From positions 878,751 to 942,750 of the forward strand of contig NZ_VTUU01000001.1 of assembly GCF_008370345.1 (NCBI RefSeq): DNA of 64,000 nt. Direction: 5' to 3'. The position numbers and the translations under genes were made by a program. Position 1 is the first letter of the stretch. Each line of letters starts with the position of its first letter. This DNA comes from Marinobacter salinexigens (GTDB lineage: Bacteria > Pseudomonadota > Gammaproteobacteria > Pseudomonadales > Oleiphilaceae). The notes below the pieces were generated by a model that saw only the letters and a list, made by a program, of their open reading frames with translations, was not told where the DNA came from and ran no database searches. Positions 19,985-29,408 of the stretch are shown here, one piece after another.

Positions 19985-21331
19985 TTAAAGCAACTCGGCG
20001 TTCACCGGCACCCCGCGCAGAGAGTTCGGGAAAGCCTCGACAATCTCCACGTCAATAAAGTTCCCGATGACATCGGGGTTTTCGTGCCGGCAGTTTACAA
20101 TCCGGTTGTTCTCTGTTCGGCCCGCGTATTCCCCCGGATCTTTTTTGGACAGACCGGTCACCAGAATCCGCTGGGTAGTACCCACCATCTTGCGGCTGAT
20201 GTCCATTGCCTGCTGATTGATTCTCTGCTGCAGGATACTCAGGCGCTGCTTCTTGACCTCCATCGGCGTGTCATCCGGCAGATCCGAAGCCGGTGTACCC
20301 GGACGGGCGCTGTAGACAAAGCTGAAGGATACATCGAAGCCGATGTCGTTGATCAGCTTCATGGTGTCCTCGAAATCCTTGTCGGTTTCGCCGGGGAAGC
20401 CGATGATGAAGTCGGACGAAAAGCTGATATCCGGACGGATTTTACGCAGGCGACGCAGTTTGGATTTGTACTCCAGGGCTGTGTGGCCGCGCTTCATGGC
20501 TGCGAGAATACGGTCGGAGCCGCTCTGTACCGGCAGATGCAGGTGGCTGACCAGTTCGGGTACTTTCTCGTAAACGTCGATCAGCGCGTCGGAGAACTCC
20601 ACCGGATGGGAGGTGGTGTAGCGGATTCGGTCGATGCCGTTGATGGTGGCAATCAGCTCGATCAACTCTGCCATATCCATGATGTCGCCGTCGTGGGTCT
20701 CGCCACGGTAGGCGTTCACGTTCTGACCGAGCAGATTCACTTCACGCACGCCCTGACTGGCCAGGTGCGCTACCTCGGCAATGACGTCATCCACCGGACG
20801 GCTGACTTCCTCTCCGCGGGTATAAGGCACCACGCAGAAAGTACAGTACTTGCTGCAGCCTTCCATGATGGACACAAATGCTGACGGGCCGTCTGCACCG
20901 GGTTCCGGCAGGTTGTCGAACTTCTCGATCTCCGGGAAGCTGACATCCACCACTCCCACGCCGTTACCCTTGGCTCGCACTTCCGTGATCATGTCCGGTA
21001 ACCGGTGCAGGGTTTGAGGGCCGAAAACCATATCCACGTAGGGGGCTCGGTCGATAATCGCCTGACCTTCCTGAGAAGCCACGCAGCCACCCACACCGAT
21101 GATGAGATCCGGCTTGCTGTTTTTCAGGGATTTCCAGCGGCCGAGCTGGTGGAAGACCTTTTCCTGCGCTTTTTCGCGAATGGAGCAGGTATTCAGCAGC
21201 AGAATGTCGGCATCGTCCGGGGAATCGGTCATTTCAACCGTTTCTCCGGTCTTGAGCAGGTCCGCCATGCGGGCAGAATCGTACTCGTTCATCTGGCAGC
21301 CGTGGGTTTTGATATACAGCTTCTTGGCCAT
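19985..21331 (-). CDS. miaB: tRNA-2-methylthio-N6-isopentenyladenosine synthase MiaB
   Basis: Radical-SAM methylthiotransferase (448 aa) modifying A37 of tRNAs read from UNN codons. The N-terminal cluster cysteines are in [21 protein letters not shown] and VGGCVASQ; the radical-SAM cluster is [18 protein letters not shown] near residue 150; a TRAM domain ends the protein. The start used is ATG 21331 ([11 protein letters not shown]); GTG 21340 is in frame upstream. It is the paralogue of rimO at 27301. Divergent from trmH. Confidence 0.95.
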   Translation of the reverse strand: MAKKLYIKTHGCQMNEYDSARMADLLKTGETVEMTDSPDDADILLLNTCSIREKAQEKVFHQLGRWKSLKNSKPDLIIGVGGCVASQEGQAIIDRAPYVDMVFGPQTLHRLPDMITEVRAKGNGVGVVDVSFPEIEKFDNLPEPGADGPSAFVSIMEGCSKYCTFCVVPYTRGEEVSRPVDDVIAEVAHLASQGVREVNLLGQNVNAYRGETHDGDIMDMAELIELIATINGIDRIRYTTSHPVEFSDALIDVYEKVPELVSHLHLPVQSGSDRILAAMKRGHTALEYKSKLRRLRKIRPDISFSSDFIIGFPGETDKDFEDTMKLINDIGFDVSFSFVYSARPGTPASDLPDDTPMEVKKQRLSILQQRINQQAMDISRKMVGTTQRILVTGLSKKDPGEYAGRTENNRIVNCRHENPDVIGNFIDVEIVEAFPNSLRGVPVNAELL

Positions 21332-21409
21332 GGGTCTCACGTTATCTGATGTATGGTGCGCCGGAATTACCGAGAGCTCTCGGCGGGCGCTGGCAAAAAG
21401 GAACTGCGT

Positions 21410-21415
21410 ATTATA
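21410..21415 (-). promoter_or_regulatory. Putative -10 box of miaB
   Basis: ATTATA on the plus strand reads TATAAT on the minus strand, a perfect -10 box 79 bases upstream of the miaB ATG. The -35 region 17 bases further (TGGTTG) is poor, so an activator or a different spacing is likely. Confidence 0.4.
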
Positions 21416-21450
21416 ACGGGGTGATTATTCTGCAACCACCTTTGTCTCGG

Positions 21451-21478
21451 CTTGTTGCTAGATATCGTGTGGTATTAT
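21451..21478 (+). promoter_or_regulatory. Putative trmH promoter
   Basis: CTTGTT (21451-21456) and TATTAT (21473-21478) separated by 16 bases, 34 bases before the trmH ATG. Match is moderate. Confidence 0.35.
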
Positions 21479-21511
21479 TTGCCGACTTTAATAAATTACC
21501 ATCAAAGAATT

Positions 21512-22243
21512 ATGACCCCCGAACGCCTTGCCCGAATCAAACACATCCTGGACACCCGCCAACCGGACTTGAGAGTCCTGACGGATCAGGTGCACAAACC
21601 CCGAAACCTGTCTGCGATTATTCGTTCCTGCGATGCCTTTGGGCTGGCCAACATGCACGTAGTCTGGCCGAAGGAGGGGTTTCGGGCATTCAGGAAGACG
21701 GCTGGCGGAAGTTACAACTGGGTGACGACTCATACCCATCCCACCATGGATGACGCAGTGTCGGAGCTTAAGTCCCAGGGTCACAAACTCTATGCCGCCC
21801 AACTGTCGGGCCGGGCGATCGATTTCCGCGAAGCTGATTACACCGCGCCGTGCACGATCATCATGGGGAATGAGGTAGACGGCGTCAGCGCCAGCGCGGC
21901 GGACATCGCAGATGAGCACATAGTGGTACCCATGATGGGCATGGTGGAATCCCTCAACGTTTCCGCCGCCTGCGCCATCATCCTCTCCGAAGCCCAGCGC
22001 CAGCGCAAACTTGCCGGCATGTTCGATCAGCAGCGCTTGCCGCAGGACGAATACGACCGTCTCTTTTTCAGCTGGTGCCAACCCACCGTCAAACGCTATT
22101 GCGACGACCGCAACCTCCCATACCCGCCCATCGACCTCGAAACCGGTGACCTGATCGATGGCGTAGGCTGGATGCAGGAAGTCAGAAAATTGAGGGCGAA
22201 TCGCCCCAGATGGAACGGGGAAGTAGAGGCTTCGTCACTCTGA
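21512..22243 (+). CDS. trmH: tRNA (guanosine(18)-2'-O)-methyltransferase
   Basis: SPOUT-class methyltransferase (243 aa) forming Gm18 in tRNA. Motif 1 is KPRNLSAIIRSCDAFG with the catalytic Arg near residue 40; motif 2 is TIIMGNEVDGVS and motif 3 is VVPMMGMVESLNVSAACAII, which makes the trefoil-knot SAM site. The C-terminal extension typical of TrmH is present. ATG 21512 (MTPERLARI) is the family start, although its upstream site (AAAGAA) is weak. A hairpin repeat lies 37 bases after its stop. Confidence 0.93.
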   Translation: MTPERLARIKHILDTRQPDLRVLTDQVHKPRNLSAIIRSCDAFGLANMHVVWPKEGFRAFRKTAGGSYNWVTTHTHPTMDDAVSELKSQGHKLYAAQLSGRAIDFREADYTAPCTIIMGNEVDGVSASAADIADEHIVVPMMGMVESLNVSAACAIILSEAQRQRKLAGMFDQQRLPQDEYDRLFFSWCQPTVKRYCDDRNLPYPPIDLETGDLIDGVGWMQEVRKLRANRPRWNGEVEASSL

Positions 22244-22279
22244 CATTCGGCAGTAGAGCTGTTAGCTCATTGTCAGATC

Positions 22280-22369
22280 GGTCAGGGGGGGGAGCTCTTT
22301 CTGCCGGAAAAAAATGTCTGAGCAAAGCGAGTTGTTTTTTCCAGAAGAAAGAGCTCCCACCCCCTGGCC
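22280..22369 (+). repeat. Long hairpin repeat, family 2 copy A
   Basis: Imperfect arms beginning GGTCAGGGG at 22280 and ending CCCCTGGCC at 22369, including the exact stretch AGCTCTTTCT/AGAAAGAGCT. The centre reads ATGTCTGAGCAAAGCGAGTT (22314-22333). Copies B and C share the centre and its flanking TTTCTGCCGGAAAA / TTTTCC..AAGAAA blocks, but not the outer arm sequence. It lies between trmH and the convergent yejK gene. Confidence 0.8.
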
Positions 22370-22395
22370 AGCCACCAAACAAAAAATGCGGACTG

Positions 22396-23412
22396 TTACT
22401 CCTCCCGGGCCTCAAGATACCGCTGCAACTGCTCCCGCAACGCCTTGGGCAACCGCGTAATCGTCAACGCATCCTTATCGCGGTCATAGTAAACCGCCTG
22501 ATTCACCAGATCCGAAGAAAACGACACACTCATTCCGCCACCAGAACCCGCAATCCGAACCAGCTTCTTGACCTTGCGGTGGTCCGGGTGCAGCACGCCG
22601 CTTTCCGGCAACTCTGCCGTTTTTGAAGCGAACTCCTTGAATCGTTGCGGCTCGCTCTCATCCAGGTATCCGGACAGCGCCTCGATTTCGACCGGCTCAC
22701 CCAGCGCATGCTGCTCTTTACAGAATTCATAGGCCTTGCTGCGGACTTCGCCTGCCTTTTCGGGTTCGGATGACTTGGCAAACGCCTCTACGGCATCAAG
22801 AAACGTCATGGTTTCTTTGTCAACGTCTACCTGATTGGTGAACCCCGAGAGGCGAATGAAAAGCTCGCCCGGCTCACCGGTGCCGCGGCCATGGACGAGG
22901 GTGAGATAGTTCTCGCTGGCATTGTCGCTTTTCCAGTCGTCCAGCTCGATGCGAATAGCAAGGTTCAGGCGTGAAAGGCTCAGTACGTCAGTTGCATCCA
23001 GGGATTCGTTACCGTCGAAACGCATGGCGCTGTCGGTTTCCAGAATGAACAAGTAAACCACTTCGGCATCCGCCAGAGCATCGTGGACCATCATCAGGTG
23101 TCCGTCGAACTCCTCCTGACAGCCGGTCAGCAGCTCCTGCCATTGGCCAAACAGACGGTCCGTCATCGCACTGAAGCTTTGCTTATCTTCCAGATAGTCC
23201 TTCAACCAACTGCTGAACGGACACTCGCCCAGATCCTCGGAGAAGCGACCGTATTTCTTGCCCGGTTTGCTGTTGAACAGCCGCTTCATCTGCTTGTGGA
23301 GACCCTCGTAATCACCACCGGGCTCCTGCAGGGCATCGCCGGCAACAAGGCGGGCAGGTTGTCCCGGTTGGTACTGGCTGGCAAAGGCGGTGCGCAGGTG
23401 TTTGATGGCCAT
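22396..23412 (-). CDS. yejK: Nucleoid-associated protein YejK (NdpA family)
   Basis: A 338-residue member of the YejK/NdpA family found with the bacterial nucleoid; its exact role is not established. Typical segments are the internal FDGHLMMVHDALADAEVVYLF and the C-terminal VRIAGSGGGMSVSFSSDL (residues about 285-305). Length is normal. No operon partner is present. It is bracketed by family-2 hairpin copies A (27 bases after its stop) and B (97 bases before its start), which are in opposite orientation. Confidence 0.88.
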   Translation of the reverse strand: MAIKHLRTAFASQYQPGQPARLVAGDALQEPGGDYEGLHKQMKRLFNSKPGKKYGRFSEDLGECPFSSWLKDYLEDKQSFSAMTDRLFGQWQELLTGCQEEFDGHLMMVHDALADAEVVYLFILETDSAMRFDGNESLDATDVLSLSRLNLAIRIELDDWKSDNASENYLTLVHGRGTGEPGELFIRLSGFTNQVDVDKETMTFLDAVEAFAKSSEPEKAGEVRSKAYEFCKEQHALGEPVEIEALSGYLDESEPQRFKEFASKTAELPESGVLHPDHRKVKKLVRIAGSGGGMSVSFSSDLVNQAVYYDRDKDALTITRLPKALREQLQRYLEAREE

Positions 23413-23508
23413 TTAGTGCGGCTCCTGTTGGTTTGTGCGGTTGGCTTAGAGGAGCGGGATTTTGACATGAAATGGTGTTGGATTCATTTGTAGCCTGATT
23501 GATTTGGA

Positions 23509-23610
23509 TGTGGGTCGCGGAGTCGGGCGGTCTTTTTCTTTCGAAAAAACAACTCGCTTCGCTCAGACATATTTTCTGCAGAAAAAGACCGCCCAACCCC
23601 ACGACCAGCA
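23509..23610 (-). repeat. Long hairpin repeat, family 2 copy B (inverted)
   Basis: 31-base arms, 23509-23539 and 23580-23610, pair at 26 of 31 positions and include the exact GGGCGGTCTTTTTCT / complement. The central AACTCGCTTCGCTCAGACAT (23550-23569) is the reverse complement of the centre in copies A and C, so this copy is in the opposite orientation. It lies upstream of yejK. Confidence 0.8.
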
Positions 23611-23701
23611 AACATCGTGTGGACCTCGTTCAGTCGACGCTTTGCCCAATGTGCGTTTCCCTGTTCGACAAAATAAAGGCAGGCCTAAGCCATGAGTGAA
23701 C

Positions 23702-23796
23702 GGCGGTGGGGTGGGGGTATTTATTTCTGCCGGAAAAAGATGTCTGAGCGAAGCGAGTTATTTTTCCAAAGAAAAAAATACCCCCACCCCGGCGCC
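23702..23796 (+). repeat. Long hairpin repeat, family 2 copy C
   Basis: 27-base arms, 23702-23728 and 23770-23796, pair at 24 of 27 positions (core GGGGTGGGGGTATTT). The centre ATGTCTGAGCGAAGCGAGTT (23740-23759) and its TTTCTGCCGGAAAAA flank match copy A. It lies 54 bases past the cysN stop in the transcription direction of cysN and could protect or end that transcript, but no T-run follows. Confidence 0.8.
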
Positions 23797-23849
23797 ATAC
23801 ACCAAAGATGGAGGTATCTCAGTCTATTACCAGAAGGCTACAACCAGAA

Positions 23850-25508
23850 TCAGATCCGCCGAGAACGAACCAGATCCTGAACCAGCGCGCTGACGGCAGC
23901 AGGAATATCATCCTCGCTGTCAGCCGAAGCTGTTGCGGCAGCGACATCGGAACCGAGGTTAACGGCCACGGCTACCAGGCCGTGAGCGGTCAGTAGCTGC
24001 GCAACGCGACGGCGTTCGTCGGCGTCACCGGCGTTTTCTTCGGACACAACCACGGCGGTCTTGCCCTGATCGAACAGTGCTCGTTCAAGCGCGAGTGCCA
24101 GAGCCGGGGCCTGTTTGCCGTTACAGGCAATGATGGCTGGCTTCTGGGCCAGGCGGCGTTCGCGTTCTTCGGCGGTGACCGGGTCCAGCGATTCGTTTCC
24201 ATCTGCGAAGCCGGCGATCATTCCTGCACCAATGGTGACGTTGGTCAGGCGGTCGATGACGATGAAGCTGCCGGTGGCGTGATTGCGCTGGTAAACGTCA
24301 AATGCGACCGGCTGGTTCAGGGTCAACTCGCACAGACCGATTTCGTTGAGTTGCAACTGAGCCGGGTTGGCCTGCTGTTCCAGCGTGTTTACATCGGTCT
24401 GGTGGTGAATGGATTTCACTGAACCGGAGGTAAAGGTGGAACCCAGTTTGATGTCATACAGGCGGCCGGTTTCCAGCGGGGCATCGGTCATCCAGACGAT
24501 GTTGGCATTGAAGCGGCTGGCGACCTCGGGTTCGTCTTCTACCTTGACGAGCATATCCCCGCGGCTGACGTCGATTTCGTCGTTGAGGGTCAGGGTGACG
24601 GCCTGGTCGATGTAGGCCTCTTCCATGTTGCCATCAAACGTAACGATGTCTTTCACAGTGCTGGTGCGGCGTGAAGGAAGCGCCATCACCTGGTCGCCCG
24701 GGCGAATCACACCCGATGCAATGGTGCCGCAGAAACCGCGGAAGTTAAGGTCCGGGCGGGTGACATATTGAACCGGGAAGCGGAAGTGTTCCAGGTTCTT
24801 GTCCCGGGAAACTTCCACCGTCTCCAGGATGTCCATCAGCGGCTGCCCCGTAAACCAGGGGGTGTTCTCGCTGCGATTCACCACGTTGTCGCCTTCCAGC
24901 GCGGAAAGAGGAACGAAGCGGATGTCTTTCAGGCCGAGCTTGGCGGCAAATGCCAGGTACTCATCCTTGATTTCATTGAAGCGTTGTTCGCTGAAGTCCA
25001 CCAGGTCCATCTTGTTCACCGCCACGACGATGTGACGGATGCCCAGCAGGGATGCGATGTACGAGTGTCGGCGAGTCTGGGTCAACACGCCGTGGCGGGC
25101 GTCGATCATCAGGATCGCCAGTTGCGCGGTGGATGCACCCGTTGCCATGTTGCGGGTGTACTGCTCATGGCCCGGAGTGTCAGCGATGATGAACTTGCGC
25201 TTATCCGTCGAGAAATAACGATAGGCGACATCGATCGTGATGCCTTGCTCACGTTCTGCCTGCAAACCGTCTACCAGCAAGGCCAGATCCAGCTTCTCGC
25301 CGGTTGTGCCCATTTTGGCGCTGTCGGTCTTGAGGCTGGCCATGTGATCTTCGTAGATCATTTTTGTATCGTGAAGCAGGCGCCCGATGAGGGTACTCTT
25401 GCCATCATCAACACTGCCGCAGGTCAGGAGGCGCAGCAGTTCCTTGTTTTCGTGCTGTTTCAGGTAGGCCTGAATATCTTCAGCAATCAGATCAGACTGG
25501 TGTGACAT
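23850..25508 (-). CDS. cysN: ATP sulfurylase GTPase subunit with degenerate APS-kinase-like tail
   Basis: GTPase subunit (552 aa) of the sulfate-activating enzyme, making APS with CysD. G-motifs are clear: GSVDDGKST (31-39), DTPGHEQY, and NKMD. Ordinary CysN is about 470 aa and CysNC fusions about 630. Here residues 455-552 form an extra domain that tracks APS kinase in order ([16 protein letters not shown], then [18 protein letters not shown]). Its Walker A GxSGxGKS is replaced by CNGKQAPA and the central part is deleted, so kinase activity is unlikely. The start ATG 25508 lies one base past the cysD stop. Confidence 0.93.
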   Translation of the reverse strand: MSHQSDLIAEDIQAYLKQHENKELLRLLTCGSVDDGKSTLIGRLLHDTKMIYEDHMASLKTDSAKMGTTGEKLDLALLVDGLQAEREQGITIDVAYRYFSTDKRKFIIADTPGHEQYTRNMATGASTAQLAILMIDARHGVLTQTRRHSYIASLLGIRHIVVAVNKMDLVDFSEQRFNEIKDEYLAFAAKLGLKDIRFVPLSALEGDNVVNRSENTPWFTGQPLMDILETVEVSRDKNLEHFRFPVQYVTRPDLNFRGFCGTIASGVIRPGDQVMALPSRRTSTVKDIVTFDGNMEEAYIDQAVTLTLNDEIDVSRGDMLVKVEDEPEVASRFNANIVWMTDAPLETGRLYDIKLGSTFTSGSVKSIHHQTDVNTLEQQANPAQLQLNEIGLCELTLNQPVAFDVYQRNHATGSFIVIDRLTNVTIGAGMIAGFADGNESLDPVTAEERERRLAQKPAIIACNGKQAPALALALERALFDQGKTAVVVSEENAGDADERRRVAQLLTAHGLVAVAVNLGSDVAAATASADSEDDIPAAVSALVQDLVRSRRI

Positions 25509-25509
25509 C

Positions 25510-26418
25510 TTAGAAATACCCTTCCCGCTTTTTCTGTTCCATGGACCCGGCTGAGTCGTGATCAATAACGCGGCCCTGGCGCTCAGAGCTGGTCGCCAGG
25601 AGCATTTCCTGGATGATCTCGGGCAGGGTGTTGGCTTCAGACTCGATGGCACCGGTCAGTGGATAGCAGCCGAGTGTCCGGAAACGTACCGATTTCATCA
25701 TCGGCTTTTCGCCTTCCTTCAGTGGCATGCGGTCATCGTCAACCATGATCAGTGTGCCGTCCCGCTCCACCACCGGGCGCTCTGCGGCGTAGTACAGCGG
25801 AACAATGTCGATGTTCTCGAGATAGATGTACTGCCAGATGTCCAGCTCGGTCCAGTTCGACAGGGGGAAGACGCGGATGCTTTCGCCCTTGTTGACCTTG
25901 CCGTTATAGATGTTCCACAGCTCGGGGCGCTGGTTCTTTGGATCCCAGCGATGGTGCTCGTCGCGGAACGAATAGACCCGCTCCTTGGCGCGGGATTTCT
26001 CTTCGTCACGACGGGCGCCGCCAAAGGCTGCGTCGAACTTGTACTTGTTCAGTGCCTGCTTCAGAGACTGGGTTTTCATGACATCTGTGTGCTTGGCACT
26101 GCCGTGGGTGAAAGGACCAATGCCCTGCTTCACGCCTTCCTCGTTGATGTGAACGATGAGGTCCAGGCCGTATTTGCTGACCTGCTTATCCCGGAATTCA
26201 ATCATTTCCTTGAACTTCCAGGTGGTATCAACGTGCATCAGCGGGAACGGCGGTTTGCCCGGGTAAAACGCCTTGCGGGCAAGATGCAGCATGACTGCCG
26301 AATCCTTGCCGATGGAGTAGAGCATGACCGGGTTGTCGAACTCGGCTGCCACTTCCCGGATTATGTGGATGCTTTCTGCTTCCAGCTGTTTCAGGTGAGT
26401 GAGATTATATGAGGTCAT
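25510..26418 (-). CDS. cysD: ATP sulfurylase catalytic subunit
   Basis: Adenylyltransferase subunit (302 aa) converting sulfate and ATP to APS. The PP-loop is [18 protein letters not shown] near residue 35; [20 protein letters not shown] near residue 160 is the signature of the family, and the C-terminus [21 protein letters not shown] is typical. It lies first in the cysD-cysN pair, with one base between them. I found no convincing promoter in the AT-rich 168 bases upstream. Confidence 0.96.
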   Translation of the reverse strand: MTSYNLTHLKQLEAESIHIIREVAAEFDNPVMLYSIGKDSAVMLHLARKAFYPGKPPFPLMHVDTTWKFKEMIEFRDKQVSKYGLDLIVHINEEGVKQGIGPFTHGSAKHTDVMKTQSLKQALNKYKFDAAFGGARRDEEKSRAKERVYSFRDEHHRWDPKNQRPELWNIYNGKVNKGESIRVFPLSNWTELDIWQYIYLENIDIVPLYYAAERPVVERDGTLIMVDDDRMPLKEGEKPMMKSVRFRTLGCYPLTGAIESEANTLPEIIQEMLLATSSERQGRVIDHDSAGSMEQKKREGYF

Positions 26419-26586
26419 GGGAATCCAACTGCCGCTGTGCGGGCATTGATGACTATGAGAATTGATTTCTCAACTATACCAGAGGCAGATAGGGTATAAG
26501 AAGGGATGCAAGTATAGTTTGGGGTTATAATAATATAGCAATAGACGCCCGCTGTACGGGGCTGGAGAGCGTCTTGATCAGTGAGA

Positions 26587-26994
26587 TCAGAGCAGTGTTC
26601 GCGCGTCGGAAAGCAGCTTGCCTACGTACCGGTCTATGTAGTCGAATCCATTGCCCTCAAACTCCGAAAACTGTATGCCCAACTGGAACTCATCACGGGC
26701 GATGCGGCGCATGTGAACAATGTTGCCATCGGCAATAACAGAGACGGGTTGGGTGGGGATAACCGGAACCGAGAACCGGGTTTTCACGGAAATCCAGCGC
26801 CCGGGTGCGGGCGTGCGCTGATCGGGAATGAGCTCTTTGATGGCTTCCTGATTACAGGACACCATGATGCCGGTACGGGACAGATTGGAAACCGAACAGG
26901 TCAGGCAGCCACCATCCGGTTTCTCAATGGTAATCTTCGTGGTTACGTCAACGCGCTGCTGATTGCGCAAGTTCGGTTTCGCAACGGGTTTCAT
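26587..26994 (-). CDS. PilZ domain protein
   Basis: A 135-residue single-domain protein likely to bind cyclic di-GMP. The N-terminal RNQQRVDV supplies the RxxxR motif and SNLSRTGIMV the (D/N)xSxxG motif, with the usual beta-barrel spacing between. It starts at ATG 26994 (MKPVAKPNLR), preceded by AGAAGAG; an ATG at 27042 would add 16 residues. It is a lone gene, divergent from rimO, so its target pathway is not indicated by context. Confidence 0.85.
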   Translation of the reverse strand: MKPVAKPNLRNQQRVDVTTKITIEKPDGGCLTCSVSNLSRTGIMVSCNQEAIKELIPDQRTPAPGRWISVKTRFSVPVIPTQPVSVIADGNIVHMRRIARDEFQLGIQFSEFEGNGFDYIDRYVGKLLSDARTLL

Positions 26995-27300
26995 GTTTAC
27001 TCTTCTGGCCTGGTTAGTTTGGAATACAGCTGCCTTTCCCATAATTTACATCCAGAAAAACACTTAAACGTCTGAAAGTTTAGTTGTTTAATTAGTGATC
27101 AGCAAGAGCCTGTCGTTCATTGTGGCAGATTTGATGCTTTTTTTGTGAACAAGGCGTCACAAATTTGATACGAGTCAGTTATGAATGCAACCGGCAGAAT
27201 CGAGAGATTTGCTGCAGACAGCCCTGTAACTGAGATAAAATAGCGGCCTCGTTCATTCATTTCTGGCCGTTTCCGGCCCCTGGAATTTCGAAGCTCCCCT
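26995..27300. other. Divergent intergenic region between PilZ gene and rimO
   Basis: About 306 bases with an AT-rich stretch near 27055-27100. TAAAAT (27236-27241) is a possible rimO -10 without a good -35. I see no gene, repeat or terminator here. Confidence 0.5.
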
Positions 27301-28647
27301 ATGACAGATAAAACCCCCAGTGCCTCAGCCGCAAACGGTAAAGTCGGCTTTATCAGCCTTGGTTGCCCAAAAGCCCTGGTTGACTCCGAACGCATACTCA
27401 CCCAGCTTCGGCTGGATGGCTATGATGTTGTGCCGACCTATGACGACGCAGACGTGGTGGTGGTCAACACCTGCGGATTTATTGATGCGGCCAAACAGGA
27501 GTCCCTGGATGCCATCGGTGAGGCGATCAGTGAAAACGGCAAGGTCATCGTGACCGGCTGCATGGGGGTAGAAGCGGACAAAATTCGTGAGACTCATCCC
27601 GGGGTGCTGGCAGTCTCCGGCCCGCATGCCTATGAGGAAGTGGTTGGTGCCGTCCACGAGTACGTGCCACCGAAGCCGAAGGAGCATGATCCGTTCACGG
27701 ATCTGGTACCACCCCAGGGCGTTAAACTGACGCCGAGGCATTACGCCTACCTGAAAATTTCGGAAGGCTGCAATCACCGGTGCACCTTCTGCATTATTCC
27801 ATCCATGCGTGGCGATCTCGTCAGTCGCCCGATTGGCGATGTGATGGATGAGGCGCAGCGCCTGGTCGATGCCGGGGTCAAAGAGTTGCTGGTGATTTCC
27901 CAGGATACGTCAGCCTACGGCGTTGATATCAAGTATCGCACCGGCTTCTGGCAGGGGCGTCCGGTCAAAACCAAAATGCAGGCGCTTTGTGAAGCCCTTG
28001 GTGACATGGGGGTGTGGGTACGCCTGCACTATGTTTACCCATATCCGCATGTGGATGACATCATTCCGTTGATGGCTGAAGGCAAGATCCTTCCGTACCT
28101 GGATATCCCGTTCCAGCACGCCAGTCCCAAGGTTCTCAAGGCCATGAAACGCCCCGCTCACGATAGTAAGACGCTTGAGCGTATCCGGAAGTGGCGTGAA
28201 ATCTGCCCGGAGCTTACGATTCGCTCAACCTTTATCGTAGGGTTCCCGGGGGAAACCGAGGAAGACTTCCAGTATCTCCTGGATTGGCTTGACGAGGCGC
28301 AACTGGACCGTGTGGGTGCATTTACCTACAGCCCGGTTGAAGGGGCGAAAGCCAATGAACTGGAAGGTGCCGTTCCGGAGGACGTCAAGGAGGAACGTCT
28401 GGCTCGCTTTATGGCCAAGCAGGCGGAGATCTCAGCGGCACGCCTTCAGGCCAAAATCGGAAAAACCATTGATGTGCTGATTGATGAAGTCGATGAAGAA
28501 GGTGCCATTGGACGTTCCAAGGCGGATGCGCCGGAAATTGACGGTATGGTTTACCTGAATGGTGAGACGGAGCTTGAGCCGGGGCAGGTGGTTCGGGCGG
28601 TTGTTGATCATGCGGATGAGCACGACCTCTGGGCGACGCTCTGCTGA
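27301..28647 (+). CDS. rimO: Ribosomal protein S12 methylthiotransferase RimO
   Basis: Radical-SAM enzyme (448 aa) adding a methylthio group to Asp89 of ribosomal protein S12. N-terminal cluster cysteines are in [25 protein letters not shown] and VTGCMGVEA; the radical-SAM cluster is [21 protein letters not shown] near residue 155; a TRAM domain closes the protein. The GCPKA(L/N)VDSE motif distinguishes RimO from MiaB. It has its own perfect hairpin terminator downstream. Confidence 0.96.
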   Translation: MTDKTPSASAANGKVGFISLGCPKALVDSERILTQLRLDGYDVVPTYDDADVVVVNTCGFIDAAKQESLDAIGEAISENGKVIVTGCMGVEADKIRETHPGVLAVSGPHAYEEVVGAVHEYVPPKPKEHDPFTDLVPPQGVKLTPRHYAYLKISEGCNHRCTFCIIPSMRGDLVSRPIGDVMDEAQRLVDAGVKELLVISQDTSAYGVDIKYRTGFWQGRPVKTKMQALCEALGDMGVWVRLHYVYPYPHVDDIIPLMAEGKILPYLDIPFQHASPKVLKAMKRPAHDSKTLERIRKWREICPELTIRSTFIVGFPGETEEDFQYLLDWLDEAQLDRVGAFTYSPVEGAKANELEGAVPEDVKEERLARFMAKQAEISAARLQAKIGKTIDVLIDEVDEEGAIGRSKADAPEIDGMVYLNGETELEPGQVVRAVVDHADEHDLWATLC

Positions 28648-28665
28648 TTCTCGCTGGTTCTGATG

Positions 28666-28720
28666 CCGGCCCAGCACAGGTGGAAAGCCTGTGCTGGGCC
28701 GGAGAGCCTTTAGCCTTTTT
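28666..28720. terminator. 15-bp perfect hairpin terminator between rimO and carbonic anhydrase
   Basis: Arms CCGGCCCAGCACAGG (28666-28680) and CCTGTGCTGGGCCGG (28688-28702), loop TGGAAAG. A T-run follows at 28715-28720 on the plus strand after a short gap. Lying between convergent genes, it can act on both transcripts. Confidence 0.7.
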
Positions 28721-29385
28721 TAATCTTCTCTGACCCGCTCCACAATATCTGCGTAGAAGTCTTCGAATGGCAGGAAGTCAACGCTGTCCTGGCCACAGCA
28801 GCGTATGCCGCCGGATTTGATGTCGTACACCCAGCCGTGGATCTGAACCTTCTGGGTGGCCAGTTTGGCCGCTACGGCGGGATGGGTGCGTACGTGTTGT
28901 ACCTGCTGAAGCACATTTTGCTCGATAGCTTCGTTCAGGTATTTGCCGTCCAGCCGTGCATCGGTATCGATGTCGTGCCGCTCACGGACAATCTCCATGG
29001 CTGAGCGACAGTGTCCCAGCCACTCCTTGACGTGGGGTAGCCCTTTCAGGCCCTCAACATCCAGCGCGCCTTTTATGGCTCCGCAGTCCGTGTGCCCGCA
29101 GATGATAATGTGACGTACCTTGAGCACGGCCACTGCATACTCGATGGAGGCGGTCATGCCCCCGGTTTCATTGCTGTGAGGCGGAATGATGTTGCCCGCG
29201 TTACGGCAGATGAACAGGTCACCGGGATGGGAGCCAGTGACCAGGTTGGGGTCAATGCGCGAGTCCGAGCAGGTGACAAACAGCACCTCGGGGCTCTGGC
29301 CATCGGCCAGAGCTCCAAACAGGTCTTTGCGTTCCGGATAAACGTTCTTCTTGAAATCCAGTACGCCGCGAACGATGTGGTCCAT
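28720..29385 (-). CDS. can: Beta-class carbonic anhydrase
   Basis: Zinc enzyme (221 aa) interconverting CO2 and bicarbonate. Ligands and catalytic dyad are visible: Cys39, Asp41 and Arg43 in TCSDSRIDP, and His/Cys in ICGHTDCGAIKG near residue 100. The gene ends 24 bases before it would meet the pyruvate carboxylase genes transcribed on the same strand, whose bicarbonate demand makes a functional link plausible. Length matches E. coli Can. Confidence 0.93.
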   Translation of the reverse strand: MDHIVRGVLDFKKNVYPERKDLFGALADGQSPEVLFVTCSDSRIDPNLVTGSHPGDLFICRNAGNIIPPHSNETGGMTASIEYAVAVLKVRHIIICGHTDCGAIKGALDVEGLKGLPHVKEWLGHCRSAMEIVRERHDIDTDARLDGKYLNEAIEQNVLQQVQHVRTHPAVAAKLATQKVQIHGWVYDIKSGGIRCCGQDSVDFLPFEDFYADIVERVRED

Positions 29386-29408
29386 GTGAACTCCTCTTAA
29401 GGTAGTTA

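Larger units (their letters stand above)
23413..23849. other. 437-base intergenic region holding two hairpin repeats
   Basis: Between the yejK start and the cysN stop. It contains family-2 hairpins B and C and about 90 bases of unremarkable sequence between them. Short open frames here run through the hairpin arms and have no ribosome-binding site or similarity; I see no gene. No clear yejK promoter was identified. Confidence 0.7.

Noticed and set aside
22280..23796. CRISPR array from the repeated TGTCTGAGCGAAGCGAGTT units
   Set aside because: Only three copies, irregular spacing, one inverted, each inside its own hairpin, and no cas genes.
23499..23893. Short open frames between yejK and cysN
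   Set aside because: They run through the hairpin arms of repeats B and C, and their apparent similarity to each other comes from the repeat, not from protein conservation.
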